DNA of 64,000 nucleotides from Pegea sp. RAD2-039 (GCA_034620365.1 JAQGEQ010000056.1:1-64000); one strand, 5' to 3'. Positions 35,721-48,587 are shown, numbered from the stretch's first letter. Notes: generated by a model not told the origin, from the letters alone. Made by a program: numbers and translations.

Positions 35721-36117
35721 TTTCATATATGTTAAATGTACGTAGGACTCGTTTTAAAAGAAGCATAATGCATCTATTAGAAATCCACCCAATTTTCAGA
35801 ATTAACTTTGTTGCCAACATTTCCAAAAGTTTTCCTATCATAAAAGCTCCAAAACAATAAGCAAGCATTTGATTGTCCAATCTGATAGTAGTTACATCAC
35901 TATTTGCAGCTATGATAGAAGCTGGAGGTACTTTTATAGAGCAAGTTCCATTAAAATCAGTTTCGTTAGACACACCAGCAGTTTGTTCTTTTTGATGAAA
36001 CCATGCTTTTTGTGTCGTTAGTTGAAAAAGTACAGCTTTTATAAAGGTTTGTTTGTAATAGGATATTATGCTTTCAGAATAAGATACTGCAAATGAATTT
36101 ACAGCTACAAAATTCAA
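35716..36117 (-). pseudogene. Tandem membrane-protein gene T3, 5' truncated
   Basis: Encodes only the C-terminal 130 or so residues of the T family (FVAVNSFAVSYSES onward, ending KRVLRTFNIYEK). Homology to T2 stops at about 36125, where the sequence switches to a block also found at 62640 (AAAAACAGCGGCTTGATTTAGG). The N-terminal half and start are missing. Confidence 0.75.
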
Positions 36118-36119
36118 AA

Positions 36120-38220
36120 GAGAGCTAAGAGAGTTAAAAAACAGCGGCTTGATTTAGGTAAGATATGGTTAGGTTGCTAAAAGTAAATCAGCAGTGGGAA
36201 AGTCAGAAAAACTAAGTATTATGAGTAAACAGATTATGAAAAATCATAAGTTTCAACATCTAAATATAATATATAAATAAAAGGATTGAATAATAAAACT
36301 GTAAGTTAACATATCCCAAACACAATATGAAAAATAAGACGGAAAATGTAGAAACTATAGGTGTTTGACTTTACTTGTGAAGACAAATTATCAAATGATT
36401 TCTTTTTAAGAAAATATTAATAGAAATAATGGCAAATAATCCAGGGATGGATCTTAACACCTTAGTTATCCTGTAGGAAAAACTCTCAAAAGCAAAATGT
36501 TCAACATCTCAATTTAGTCTTGTGATCCGTATCTCATCCATCTTAAAATTGGCAAAGCTTTCAGAAGGTCGCTAGCAAAAGCGAATCCTTCCTCAATGAG
36601 GCTCCATTGAACATCTATTGTCCTATCTCCACCAGTAACTATAATCCTTAAGAGTGTAGCAATGCTATACAATTAACTCAACACAGTATAAGACTGAATG
36701 ATAGTGGTCCAAAGGGATTAAATAATATTACATCTCAACTATCTTAAAAGCTATTTAAACCAAATAATTATGATTACAAAAGCAAATTTATTTTATTTTT
36801 TGTACGTATTTATTATGTTTTGGTTTTAGCTATTCAAAGATTTAAGTTATAAGTTATTTTCAAACGTAAGATATTCAGTATTGTAAATAGTTTGATTTTA
36901 AGTTTAGAATAAATGTTTTTGTCAGAAGTGTGCTGAGTTTTTGTAGGAAAAGAAAGAAAATATTTTAGCTGTCTAATTTTTATACTAATTTTACAACAAT
37001 ATTGAAAGATTTCTGTAAAAAGATTTGAAACATTTAATTTACTACAAATTTCTTTTGTTTTGTTTTTGGTTTTGGTAAACAGTTATTTCATAACTGCTAT
37101 GCAACATAGAAAATAATACTTCAAGGACCGTTTATTCATCTATTTGTTGTTCCTGTTTTTCCCATGTCTGCAACATTAATTAAAGTTATAGGTTTTTTCT
37201 TAAGCCGTGATCCTTAAGACCTTTGCATTATGTTTCTGCAGTCATATTATTTCATGTTTGCTGTAAGAGCTGTGTATTTTCTGATTTGAAATTGTTTAAG
37301 AACTAAAAGTTCACAAATATCATTTACTTAATATTTCAAAAGATTACTGAAAGCATGCCTTTTGTAGTTGACTGGACTAGCTTTTTTTATGGTAATCGGA
37401 GTACGTATGAACATTAGATTTTTACTGCATAGGTAAATCTGATTGAAAAATTAGGTTTTGTGCCATGCATTCTTTTATTTCTATCTTCATGGTGACAGTT
37501 GAGTTTTTCATCATTGTTTACTAATGTCGTTAGCAGCTGCCTTTAAAGATATAATAGAAATCTATGAAAGATTTTATTTAGAAATATTTTCATAATACTA
37601 TTGAGATTATTAATTTGAAGTCATTAATTTAATTTTTCATATTTTTAATCTTTTATTTTCTATTTTTATACTTGATAAATATTTTTAAACTAATTCTTGT
37701 TCTTTAAATGATAAAATTAATCTGTTAAACTTTATTTTGTATAAACTAACTTTTGCATTCAATAATATTTATATCTAATTTTGTTCTTAAAGAAAGTAAT
37801 AAAAGAAAAGCTTTGTTTAAAAGTACAATATTTGTTTCTAATTGTTTATAAAATAGCCACAATACTGTTTTATTAATACTTATGGTAAATACTTTTTTTT
37901 TTAAATAATTTTATAACTTTATAAAATTTAGATAAAATTTTTGTGATGAAAATAATTTTGTCATATTTTTTAGTTTCATTAATAATAAAAGTTTGTTTTT
38001 CAGTACTAATTTTTTTTAGTTACTTTGATAATTTTAAATATTTATAAAAATATTTTATCATTTCTGTGGATTTTAATTTTTATTAGACTATTTTTTAGTA
38101 TATAATTATTTGACAAAGTATTTTTTTGTTATTATTTTTCTACATTATATATATTTTTTGTAATTGCAAACAGTAAACTTATTCTTTTTTGCAATTAAAA
38201 TAAACAATATATTAATAAAT
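36120..38220 (+). repeat. WIPI 5' flank duplicon, copy 2
   Basis: Longest copy of the flank, leading directly into the full WIPI-like gene at 38493. It contains an O1 block on the minus strand (36490-36740) and the small exon-like stretch near 36828-36868 that ends in GTAAG. If used, that stretch and the acceptor TTTTAG at 38461-38466 would bound a 5' untranslated intron of about 1.6 kb. The first 150 bp match 62640-62790. Confidence 0.7.
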
Positions 38221-38492
38221 CAAATGTAGTTTGTATGCTTATTTGTTGTATAAATTTATCATAAAAATGTACACTGATATTTCTGGTGATGATTTTAAGT
38301 ATAATGAATAATATTTATAATTTTATCTAAATTCAAAGATATACTTTACTGCAATTTTATAATATTTAAATTAAAAGATTTTTTTGAATTTACTTTAGAT
38401 AAAATCTAATACATTTAAAAAATTCATTTACATTTTCTGATAAATAACCTTTTAAATACTTTTTAGGTTTACAAATACGATATAAATTAGTA

Positions 38493-39599
38493 ATGGCACT
38501 AGTTAATGGAAGTTCTCCTCAATTCTTGTCACAGAACAAGAAGTATCTGGCTACCATGGAAACATTAAAAGATTTAAATAGAATGGATATGATGATCTCT
38601 CCAATGAATTTTGACAAAGTACAAATAATCACTCTCCAGTCAGTTACTGATCTATATATGAAGGAAAGATCTAATTTGAATGATGAAGAACAAATTAAGT
38701 CTCTCGCCAAATGGTGTGCCACAAAAATGCTGCTGAGTCATAGAGAAAATTCGGACATTAAAAAGTCCATACTGATTGTGGTTGCTACAGAATCAGATGG
38801 TTACCTTGTAATGGTGAACACAACCATGGATCCTCTGAATATTTATGATTATCTGCCATATATTAAAGTAACAGCAACTGATTATCGGATTACATTGATT
38901 ACTAAAGATAACTTTAGAATGTATGAAAGATCAAAGGATGAATCCTTGAAATATATGAGTCAAATGCATGATAAAAATGGAAGTATTTGCTTTCTAGAAA
39001 AACAGAAACTATTAGTGACTTATGGATATCATTGTGACCCTGGGCATGTAGAAGTATTTGATTTAAAAACTATGAAGATTCGTATGGTATTTGAAGCCCA
39101 TAAACATAAGTTGGTGGCTATTTCTTGTGATTTAAACAGTGATATGATTGCTACTGCTTCTGAACGTGGAACTGTTATTCGAGTATTTTTCGCTTCAACC
39201 GGAAAACGCTTCCGTGAGCTTAGGAGTTCTTTAGTTGGAGGAACGATTAATGCACTTGCTATTAGTTCGGATTGTAAAGTAGTGGCAGCTATTTACTCTG
39301 ATGGACTTGTTAATTTATTCAAGCTACCAACGTTTTGCCAGCAGGATGCCGTAAAATCTATGGTTGTTGATAATATGAGCAGACTTTTATCAAGTTATCT
39401 ACCATTTTCTGAATACATTAGTCAACTTCCTGTATCTAAGTCGTTTTATGCTGAAGCTGATGTAACTGTTGTTCAATTATTTAAGGAAACTCATTACGTT
39501 CTTATGGAGTTGGTTCAAAAGAATCAGCAGAAAATATTTTATAAAATTAATTTACGGAATACACAAATTGATTCTGTTGATGCCGTTGACGTAATTTGA
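38493..39599 (+). CDS. WIPI/Atg18-family (PROPPIN) beta-propeller protein with altered LRRG motif
   Basis: A 368-residue intronless coding frame. The C-terminal half aligns with WIPI proteins: GHVEVFDLKTMKIRMVFEAH (185-203), TASERGTVIRVF (221-232) and GLVNLFKLP (271-279), the last three blades of the seven-bladed propeller. PROPPINs bind PI3P/PI(3,5)P2 on endosomes and phagophores through an F/LRRG motif; here the position reads FRELRSSL (240-247), so only the first arginine is kept. The N-terminal half is more diverged. An acceptor at 38466 suggests a 5' untranslated intron. This is the only complete copy; W2 (48588) and W3 (26805-27285) are damaged. It may have lost lipid binding, and a role in autophagy is inference. 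Confidence 0.83.
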   Translation: MALVNGSSPQFLSQNKKYLATMETLKDLNRMDMMISPMNFDKVQIITLQSVTDLYMKERSNLNDEEQIKSLAKWCATKMLLSHRENSDIKKSILIVVATESDGYLVMVNTTMDPLNIYDYLPYIKVTATDYRITLITKDNFRMYERSKDESLKYMSQMHDKNGSICFLEKQKLLVTYGYHCDPGHVEVFDLKTMKIRMVFEAHKHKLVAISCDLNSDMIATASERGTVIRVFFASTGKRFRELRSSLVGGTINALAISSDCKVVAAIYSDGLVNLFKLPTFCQQDAVKSMVVDNMSRLLSSYLPFSEYISQLPVSKSFYAEADVTVVQLFKETHYVLMELVQKNQQKIFYKINLRNTQIDSVDAVDVI

Positions 39600-40750
39600 C
39601 ATGCATGTGTGATTTATTCGTAATTAAATTGATTTAAATAAGTTTCTGCCTGTTAAACATAATGCTGCTATCATAAAGTATTAGTATCTTATTAATAATT
39701 CTTTGTATTTAATTTATTTAGGTTAGATCTCTAAGTTTAAATCATCAAATAAAAGCAACAGATTTATAAAGTTAAAAAGCGTCAAAAATTATATAAAGTT
39801 TAAAAGTTTTATTTATATAAAGAATGTTTTGAGGTACAAAGAAAGTGCAGAGATGACCAGATAGTGAGAAAAATATGAAAGACAGATCGACAGGTACAAT
39901 GGACATAAGGTAGGATAGAATAGTAGTATATGCCTGTACAGTTTCTTGTAGCCTGCTTGAAGTAAGATGTTCTTTTTTATGCATCAAATTAGTGTTGCAT
40001 TAGAGTAGCATCATCAGCAAGCATAAGTTTGAAATCATGTTAGGTAAGATTTACATCTTAGAAGTCTCAAATTGAATAAAAAAATATTAAACTGGTGGAT
40101 AGTTTTTCATTAGTAAATATGCTCTTTAAGATTAAAAAAAATATTTAGGTGTGCTTTGGTCGACCATGGCCATGCAGGATGTGCTATGACAGATGAAGTT
40201 AAACATAAATCAAAACACCATGAGATGTAAAGGAAAAAAAGAAGAAAATTTAGTCAATTGTTCAGTTCTTGTGAACAGAGCATTGAAAGAAAATAATTAA
40301 CAAAAATGTATAAGTTTTGTTGACATTTTTTTATTTAACTTGTTTGGTTTTTACCATTTAATAAACTTTTCTCTATTGTTGTGGAAAAGATTTAATTTTC
40401 TTAATTTTGTTTTAAGAAGTAGTAGTAAAATAATTAAAATAAGATTTGCTTTTAGTTTCATTCTAATAAACAACTTTTCTAAATGTTGTCCATCAATCAA
40501 TAAAACACTTTTGCCTATTAATTAAAAAAAATATTTCTTTCTGTGAAGCTAATATAAGCTGTAAATAGACTGTTTGAGTCTATAGATAGTTATATTAGCC
40601 TTAACACCTCAATGAATTTTCAACAATGGTTTATTGTCAAGTTTAAGCAAAGATTTGATGTTATTTTTTATCTAGATTCCAATTAAAATTAGTTATGATG
40701 TTATTGAAAAGAGAAAAATTCTACTTTAGTGTTAACTCTAAAAATCATAT
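39600..40750 (+). repeat. WIPI 3' flank duplicon, copy 2
   Basis: Follows the full WIPI-like gene and matches 10015-11110. It ends in a KLHL 3' flank block (40380-40580). No frame is conserved between copies. Confidence 0.6.
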
Positions 40751-40859
40751 CAAAACTAAATGACCATGCCTGACGCTCAAACTATCTCTCATCAACAACT
40801 AAAGAAACCTTTCGAAAAAATTCTAAGACGCAAGATATACAAAAAGATCTCACTGTAGT

Positions 40860-41050
40860 CTTGTGATTCGTATCTCAACCACCTTTAAAATTACTTAAGG
40901 TCTTAATGAAAACGTTCAGAAAGTCGTTACCAAAAGAAATTACTTCCTCAATGATCCTCCAGTGATCAGCTATTGTCCTATTTCCAAACGTATTCTTAAA
41001 AAGTATAACAAGTAAAGCAACGGTACACACTAAACAAAGCAAAGTATAAT
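40860..41050 (-). pseudogene. Orphan membrane-protein-like coding block, copy 4 (family O1)
   Basis: The minus strand reads a hydrophobic stretch (YYTLLCLVCTVALLVILF) continuing into KNTFGNRTIADHWRIIEE and VISFGNDFLNVFIKT without a stop across the join, the best preserved reading of this family. It lies directly downstream, on the same strand, of the open stretch at 41067-41640. Confidence 0.5.
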
Positions 41051-41066
41051 ACTAAATGACAGTAGT

Positions 41067-41640
41067 TTATAGGGAATGAACAATATTACATCTCAACCAA
41101 CGAAGTTCTATCTGATTTTCAACGCAAAATACAAATGCACAAAATACAAAACAATGTACATACAAATAACCTCTGAAGAAAGCTCTTCTACTCCGTATAC
41201 TGCAATTCGTTAAGGTCATTTTGATGTCTGTGACAAAATAATAGACGGTTGGTGTAAGGAAGCTGTTGTAACAAAGTTTTGTATATTGAATCAAAGAACC
41301 ACAAGAAATATAACAGTACAGTGGATATGAAAGAAGTTCAGGCGCCACAAAGTTTGTTGTCCCGATTCCACTATTCTCGTGTTTGCTGTAGTTCTTACAA
41401 ACTATAAGGGGGTCACTAATATTCTTGGATAAACGCCCATATTTCTCCTGTGGCGGTTTGTGAGTACTTCCTACCTGCTCTTGCTCGCAGCGAAAAAGCT
41501 TTCGCTTCCTTATTGATCCCTGATTAGATCCAGTAGAGCCTCTTGCTTGTTCTGTCGCCCTTGAAGTAGATCTCCCCTGTTTCTCATTTAGCTTTTCTTC
41601 TTTATTACAACAAGAGCGTCAATAAATAGTTTCATTATGC
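41067..41640 (-). other. Long unassigned open frame, possible gene fragment (family O3)
   Basis: On the minus strand the frame is open for about 190 codons, well beyond the AT-rich background, ending at 41067. The first half is polar and basic (RSTSRATEQARGSTGSNQGS, then RKRKLFRCEQEQVGSTHKPP), the second half hydrophobic with several cysteines. A decayed copy in the opposite orientation lies at about 61800-62180 (GSNHK, ELPSYTLYCCIS matches). The local GC content is higher than in surrounding DNA. I recognise no domain. It may be an exon of the gene that also gave the O1 block just downstream. Confidence 0.35.
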
Positions 41641-41689
41641 TGAGTAGCAAACAAATATTAACTTCACTGAAGCATTAATTCTATTAATT

Positions 41690-42600
41690 AGTAGGCAAAA
41701 ATGGTTTGTATTCATTGATGGAGCGCAATTAGCAAAGTTGTTTAATTGTATAAAATTAAAGACAAATCAATCAAAAACAAAGTATACATATGAAATAGTT
41801 TCAATTGAGAAACGTTTTAAATTTATATGTCTTTACAAAGAATAAATCAATATTCAACAAACTTTACTTCTATATACTTGTGATTTAACAGTAAAATATT
41901 TCTCTGTGGACGAAAGTGTATTTTTTATCATTCTTCAAAACTACTCTCATTCGAGTCTAAGTATGTTATGGTTATAATTTACCATTAGTATACTTCTCAC
42001 TGTTATTAGTCACCTTCTTAAAAAAATAATTAATGCTACTTGTATAGAGTTATTATCTTTGCTTTTATTAAACCAAATCTCGTAGTTTTGTGTTTATCCG
42101 TTTTTTGGGGTAAATTTTGGAAAAAATTTATAATTAATTTTTTTTAAAACTTTAGTTTATATAACAACCTCTTATAAATCATTTAAGTCAAAACTTTATT
42201 TAGTTTATAGAATATTTTGAATTGAAATTTTAAAGTTGCAAATTGATTGAATAATTTATCTAAGTTATTAAATTATTTATTATTTCATGATTGTTTATAT
42301 CAGCTTTTTTTAATTCATTTGTGTCAATATTTTTGTATTTGATTATTTATCATTATTCTTTTTTTGTTTTAATGAGGGAATTTGATTGAATCATTATTAT
42401 AATTTACTACCTTTTACAGTGTTTTATAGTTTTTTTTATTTTAAATTTTATTCTAAATTTTATATTTACTCTTAATTTCTTTATCTAAATTGCATTACTG
42501 TTTGTTTGTTATAAAACACTGCTTTCTAATACTTTTGTTTTTTAAAATTGCTTTTTTATTTTCATATAATTATATAATCTGTTTTTAATATATTCTTTAA
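41690..42600. other. AT-rich gap before the right inverted-repeat arm
   Basis: Starts with an inverted KLHL 3' flank piece whose plus strand reads WFVFIDGAQLAKLFNCIKLK (41702-41761). The rest is T/A-rich. Bases 42150-42600 match 49290-49720, the sequence joined to truncated WIPI copy W2. Confidence 0.5.
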
Positions 42601-45600
42601 TATAGTAGACGGACACATTCATATAAAACTCTACATTTGTTTACAAATTCATGAAAATTCATTGTTAAAATACCTATCACTAGTTATTGTATGTTTCAAA
42701 AAGTTTCAAGAGAATTTTATAGAAAATAATTCTTATTGACATGAATTTTTGTTAGTAGTATTTTTCAAAATATATACTTTCATTACATTTTATTACAGTG
42801 AAAAAAATGTGTAGGTTTGATTTACTTTTCAAGTTATTTAAAGAATAGGCATATTGTTTAATGTACTACCATTACATGCATATATAATTTTACGATTTGC
42901 CGTAAATTAAAAAAATCTGTTAGCTGGCTTACTGCTACAAGTTGTAACTATAAAGTTTTCATCACTTCAAAAAGTTCATTTTAAAAGTTTTACAAAAATT
43001 GAATATATTTTTTTGAAAAAGTTTTTCATTTGTAATTATATATTATCAATCTTTAATTATTCATTTGATATTTTGATTTATGTGATAATTAAACTGTTTA
43101 GATAAATCAACTAATTCATCTATTTAACATCAACAGTGTATAGATTTTGTAAATTTTTTAACTGCATCAAAATGGTAAAAAGATCAAATAGCAAAGTTGT
43201 TTTAGATTCAATTATGCCACCTACATATGATAAAAGGTTAGTAGAATTTTGTGTCTTGGTTGCTTATGTTGCTGCTAGGAAGATATTAATAACTTGGACC
43301 TTGTTGGTTTAAACATGAGTTTCTTGTATGTTTAATCTGTTTTAGAGTGATTTTACTGTTACTGAGTTATTTTGAAAAGTTTTAATTTTATTGTCTTCTT
43401 TATTTATGAACTTAAAAATGGAAATAAGTATTTGTGTTTGTAATTATTCACTTTTTTTTGTATTTTTATCTAACTTAATTATTATATGTAATTACTTTTT
43501 TATGATTTTGAAATTAAAATAAATTATAATTTTGGTTTTTTTAGAGATGAATTTTTGGAAGTTGAGAAATGTATCAATCTTCGGCAACTCAATCTAGATG
43601 ACTTTTATCAAACTTCTGAAATTTGTGATGTAAATATCAAAGTAAAAATGGACCACTTGGAAAGAAGTTTCAATTATAACAAAGAATTATAAGCGGCAGC
43701 CTCTCCTTATTTTGAAGCTATGTTTCGTGGTGAGTTAGGTTAAAAGATTCAATTTCAGTTTTTAAAAAACTGAATACATAAACACAAAAGCTATTTGAAT
43801 TTCTAAGGTGGATTTAAAGAAGCACATTCTGAAGAAGTTATCATAAATGGTGTAGACCCAAATGTATTTTCTGATCTTGTAGATTATATTTACGAGGAAA
43901 CTATACTAGTCAATAATGAAAATGTTGAAAACTCATGATTACAGATTCCATGTATCAAATAAATGGTTTACAGAAGTTATGTAGCAAGTGAGCCAGTTTT
44001 ATTAAACAGTTTCTTTTATTAGTTTTTGTAACTTTGATCTATCTATTACAGCTTTTTGGAAAGTCAAATAGAGATTTCCAACAGCTTCGAATTGGCAACC
44101 TTTGCTGAGAACTATGGATATATGGAGCTTTTTACTAAATTTAACAAATTTATTGGAAAAAACTTTATAGAAGTAAGAAAATATAGAAATGTTTTATGAA
44201 GTCGAATGATGGTTTCCACTTCATCAAGCATAAATAATTATGAAATATATACTTGCATGGTTATTTCTACTGTACTTGTTCAATTAATAGTTAATAAGAA
44301 CAAGTTCTTGATTTATCACATGATTCATTCCAGATTTCACAAACTGAAGAATTCAAATTACAACCAGACACTGTAATTTCTAAAATAATAACTAATGATG
44401 AGCTTCATGTGATTTCTGAATCCCATGTTTTCAATGCTCTTCTAGATTGGATCAAATATGATTTAACTTCAAGAAAACATTGCTTAAATATACTAATTAA
44501 GAACGTAAGTATCTAGAAAGTGTAAAGTTGTAACTTTTGAGTATAAAATTGTGATTTCTCCAGGTGCGATGCCATTTGTTACAACCAAATTTTATTTCTA
44601 TGCAATTAGAAAATTGTGAAATAACTAAAGCTATTTGCTATAAATATCTTAGCAAGGTCCTTGAAGACCTCAAAGCTAACATCCTAGTTGAAACTAAGTC
44701 AAGACAAGTTAATATTCCGCAGGTAAGATTATTTACTTAAATAGTTTTTACTTCAACAACTGACATATGACTTCACAGGTGATCTACATTGTAGGTGAAT
44801 TAGATAAATCTGCTGATATATCATTGAAAAGTGTAGAGTTTCGTTTGTTTGAAACAAATAATTGCTTTAAACTTCCAAAGCTATGTCTTTCAAATCCATC
44901 AAGTTCAGTTGTAATAAACGGTTTCATTTATATGTTAAAGACGAATGGTGGTATGGAAAGGTTAGAAGCATGAAACAAATGATGACATCATCATTAAAAA
45001 CTAAATATGACGTCATCATATGTCTAGATACGACCCAATTCTAAATCAGTGGAAAAAGTGCAAGAGTTTACTGGAGGGATTGTGTTTGCCGACACTGCAA
45101 GGCATAGACAACGAATTGTATGTTATTGAAACTTTTGATGATGGCAAAAGATTGATAAATTGAGTGATGAAATGACATTTCAACCAAAACTCCACTTATC
45201 AAAAAATTTTTTTGCAGATACGATCCGATCACTGATGAATGGACTGAAAGAGCTTCACTAAATAGACGTCGTGACTATTTCGGTTGTGTTGTCTTCAATC
45301 GGATATTGTTTGTTGTCGGTGGTGGTAAAGACTTCGGTGATTCAGTTGCTTGTGTTGACAGCTATGATACACACAAAGATGAATGGACTTCTGTAAAATC
45401 GATGTTGACACCTCGATGGGAGCCAGGTACTTGCTGATGACTTCTTGATGATCTTTTGTTCTTATGATGAATACTAATACTTAAATCATTAAAGGTGTAG
45501 TCACCCTCGGCAACTATATTTACGCTATTGGTGGTTGGAATGAGGAAGAATTAAAGTCTGTTGAGAGATACGATGTTCTGAATGATAATTGGGAATTTGT

Positions 45601-46495
45601 AGCAAGCATGAAATATGCAAGAGTATGCCCAAAAGCTGTTGTCTTTAATAAGAAGATTTATGTTTTTGGTACGTTTCTTATTCTGTTTCTAATTCAAAAA
45701 CTTTCCAATCAGAATTTTTGATGGTTTTTAAATTTTTAAAAATAATAATAGAAATTAATCACAATTTATAGATGTTTACAATGGTTGGCATAATTGTGAT
45801 GAGCTTTATGATTGTTTCAGGAGGTATATCCGGAGACGATTTAGGTGTTGAGGCTGTTGAATGTTACAATGAAGTAACAAACAAATGGGAAAAAGTTGCA
45901 AGAACTAATGAATGGATTGATGAAGTCATAGTCAGCTATCAACCATGTGTAACCGACAAATGTGTAGATTTCCCATTTTAATAAATACATTTTACTACAA
46001 AACTTCTACAAAGCTTATTTTCAGTAAAAAGTTGCTTTTTAGGTCACTCAAAGGTTCTTCAAATACATTTAGTAAAATATCAAATTGTTCATATATGAAT
46101 ATTTAATGTTTTTAATTGTTAAATAGTTTCCAAAATATAATAATGCTTTTTAGCGCTTTAAAGCAAATATTATAACAATTTAATAACTTTTTTGAAATTT
46201 ACTATTTAATAAACTTTTCTTTGTTGTTGGGAACAATTTAATTTCTTTTTTTAGTTTTAAGAAGAGAAAGTAAAATAATTAAAATATGATTTGCTCTTAA
46301 TTTCAAACAATTATACAACTTTTCCAATTGCTGTCCATCAATCAATACAAAACACTTTTCTATAAACTAAAAGAAATATTTCTTTCGGGGACGCAAATTT
46401 TTGGCGATGGAGAGACTGTTTGAGTTAATAATAAGAATCATATCAAAACTAAGTGAACAAATCTGACGCTCATACTATTCCTCATCAACAACTAG
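42600..46495 (+). repeat. Right arm of the large inverted repeat
   Basis: Reverse complement of 29030-32890 over its whole length, containing KLHL copy K3. At about 46495 it joins the WIPI 5' flank duplicon abruptly (CAACAACTAG followed by ATATCTTTTCAAGATAAT). Confidence 0.75.
43172..45981 (+). pseudogene. KLHL copy K3, all exons present, nonsense and frameshift
   Basis: Eleven exons are recognisable, starting with 43172-43236 (MVKRSNSKVV...) and 43545-43729. In the second exon TTA of intact copies is TAA at 43690-43692, within the BTB helix KELLAAASPYF. In the third exon one base is missing in GTTGAGAAACTC (here GTTGAAAACTC, near 43924), which shifts the frame. The BACK and Kelch exons downstream are open. 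The stop at 45979-45981 overlaps AATAAA. Confidence 0.85.
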
Positions 46496-48340
46496 ATATC
46501 TTTTCAAGATAATAATAATAGAAAAAATGCATATTTAATAGCTAAGTTATCCTGTAGGAAAAACTCTCAAAAGCAAGATGGGTAACATCTCAATGTAGTC
46601 TTGTGATCCATATCTCATCCATCTTACAAATGTCAAAACTTTTAATGGAAGCTTTCAGAAAGTTGCTACCAAAAGCGATTCCTTCTTCAATGAGCCTCCA
46701 TTGATCTGCTATTGTCTTGTCTCCACCAGTGACTATAATCCTTAAATGTGTAGAAAAGGTATACACTTAACACAACACAGTATAATGCTGAATGGCACTG
46801 GTCCAAAGGGATTGAACAATATCACATCTCAACTATCTTAAAAGCTATTCAAACCGAATAACTGTGATTACTAAAGCAAATATATTTTATTTTTTTGTAC
46901 TTATTTATTATGTTTTGGTTTTAGCTCATTCAAAGATTTAAGTTATAAGTTATTTTTAAACGTAAGATATTCAGTATTGTAAATAGTTTGATTTTAAGTT
47001 TAAAATAAATTTTTTTATCAGAAGTCTGCTGAGTTTTTGTAAAAAAAGAAAGAAATATATTTTAGCTGTCTAATTTTTATACTAATTTTACAACTATATG
47101 GAAAGCATTCTGTAAAAGGATTTGAAACATTTAATTTACTACAAATTTCTTTTGTTTTGTTTTTGGTTTTGGTAAACGGTTAGTAATAAATGTTATGCAA
47201 CATTGAAAATATTACTTCAAGGACCGTTTATTCATTTATTTGTTGTTCCTGTTTTTCTCATGTTTTCAATATTAATTAAAGTTATAGGTTTTTTCATAAG
47301 TTGTGATCCTTAAGACCTTTGCATTATGTTTCTGCAATCATATTAATTCATGTTTGCTGTAAGAGCTGTGTATTTTCTGATTTGAAATTGTTTAAGATCT
47401 AAAAGTTCACAACTATCATTTACTTAATATTTCAAAAGATTACTGAAATCATGCCTTTTGTAGTTGACTTAACTAGCTTTTTTTATGGTAATCGCAGTAC
47501 GTATGAACAGTGGATTTTGCACAGTATAGGTAAATATGATTGAAAAATTAGTTTTTGTGCCATGCATTCTTTTATTTCTATCTTCATGGTGACAGTTGAG
47601 TTTTCATCATTGTTTACCAATGTCGTTAGCAGCTGCCTTTTAAGTTATAATAGAAATCTATGTAAGATTTTATTTAGAAATATCTTCATAATACTATTGA
47701 GATTATTAATTTGAAGTCATTAATTTATTTTTTCATATTTTTAATCTTTTATATTCTATTTTTATACTTGATAATTATATTTAATCTAATTCTTGTTCTT
47801 TAAATGATAATATTAATCTGTTAAACTTTATTTTGTATAAACTAACTTTTGCATTCAATAATATTTATATTTAGTTTTGTTCTTAGGGAAAATTATGAAA
47901 GAAAAGCTTTGTTTAAAAGTATAATATTTGTTTCTAATTTTTAATAAAATAGCCACAATACTGTTTTATTCATACTTATGGCAATTACTTTTTTTTTTTA
48001 ATAATTTTATAACTTTATAAAATTTAGATAACATTTTTGTGATGAAAATAATTTTGTCATATTTTTTAGTTTCATTAATAATAAAAGTTTATTTTTCAGT
48101 ACTAATTTTTTTTAGTTACTTTGATAATTTTAAATATTTATAAAAATATTTTATCATTTCTGTGGATTTTAATTTTTATTAGACTATTTTTTAGTATATA
48201 ATTATTTGACAAAGTACATTTTTGTTAAAATTTTTCTACATTATATATTTTTTTGTAATTGTAAAGAGTAAACTTATTCTTTTTTGCAATTAAATTAGAC
48301 AATATTTTATTGAATCAAATGTAGTTTTTTTGGTTATTTT
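46490..48340 (+). repeat. WIPI 5' flank duplicon, copy 3
   Basis: Closest to copy 1 at 4800-6660 and carrying the O1 block on the minus strand at 46560-46845. It leads into the truncated WIPI copy W2. Confidence 0.7.
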
Positions 48341-48587
48341 TCCTATAGATTTATCATCAAAATTTTTGCTGATATTTCTGGTGATAATTTTGTAGTATAG
48401 TATAATGAATAATTTTATCTAAATTTAAATTTATACTTTACTGTGAAATTTTATAATATTTAAATTTAAAGATTTTTTTGAATTTACTTTAGATAAAATC
48501 TAATACATTTAAAAATTTCATTTACATTTTCTGACAAATAACGTTATAAATACTTTGTAGGTTTACAAATACGATATAAATTTAGTA

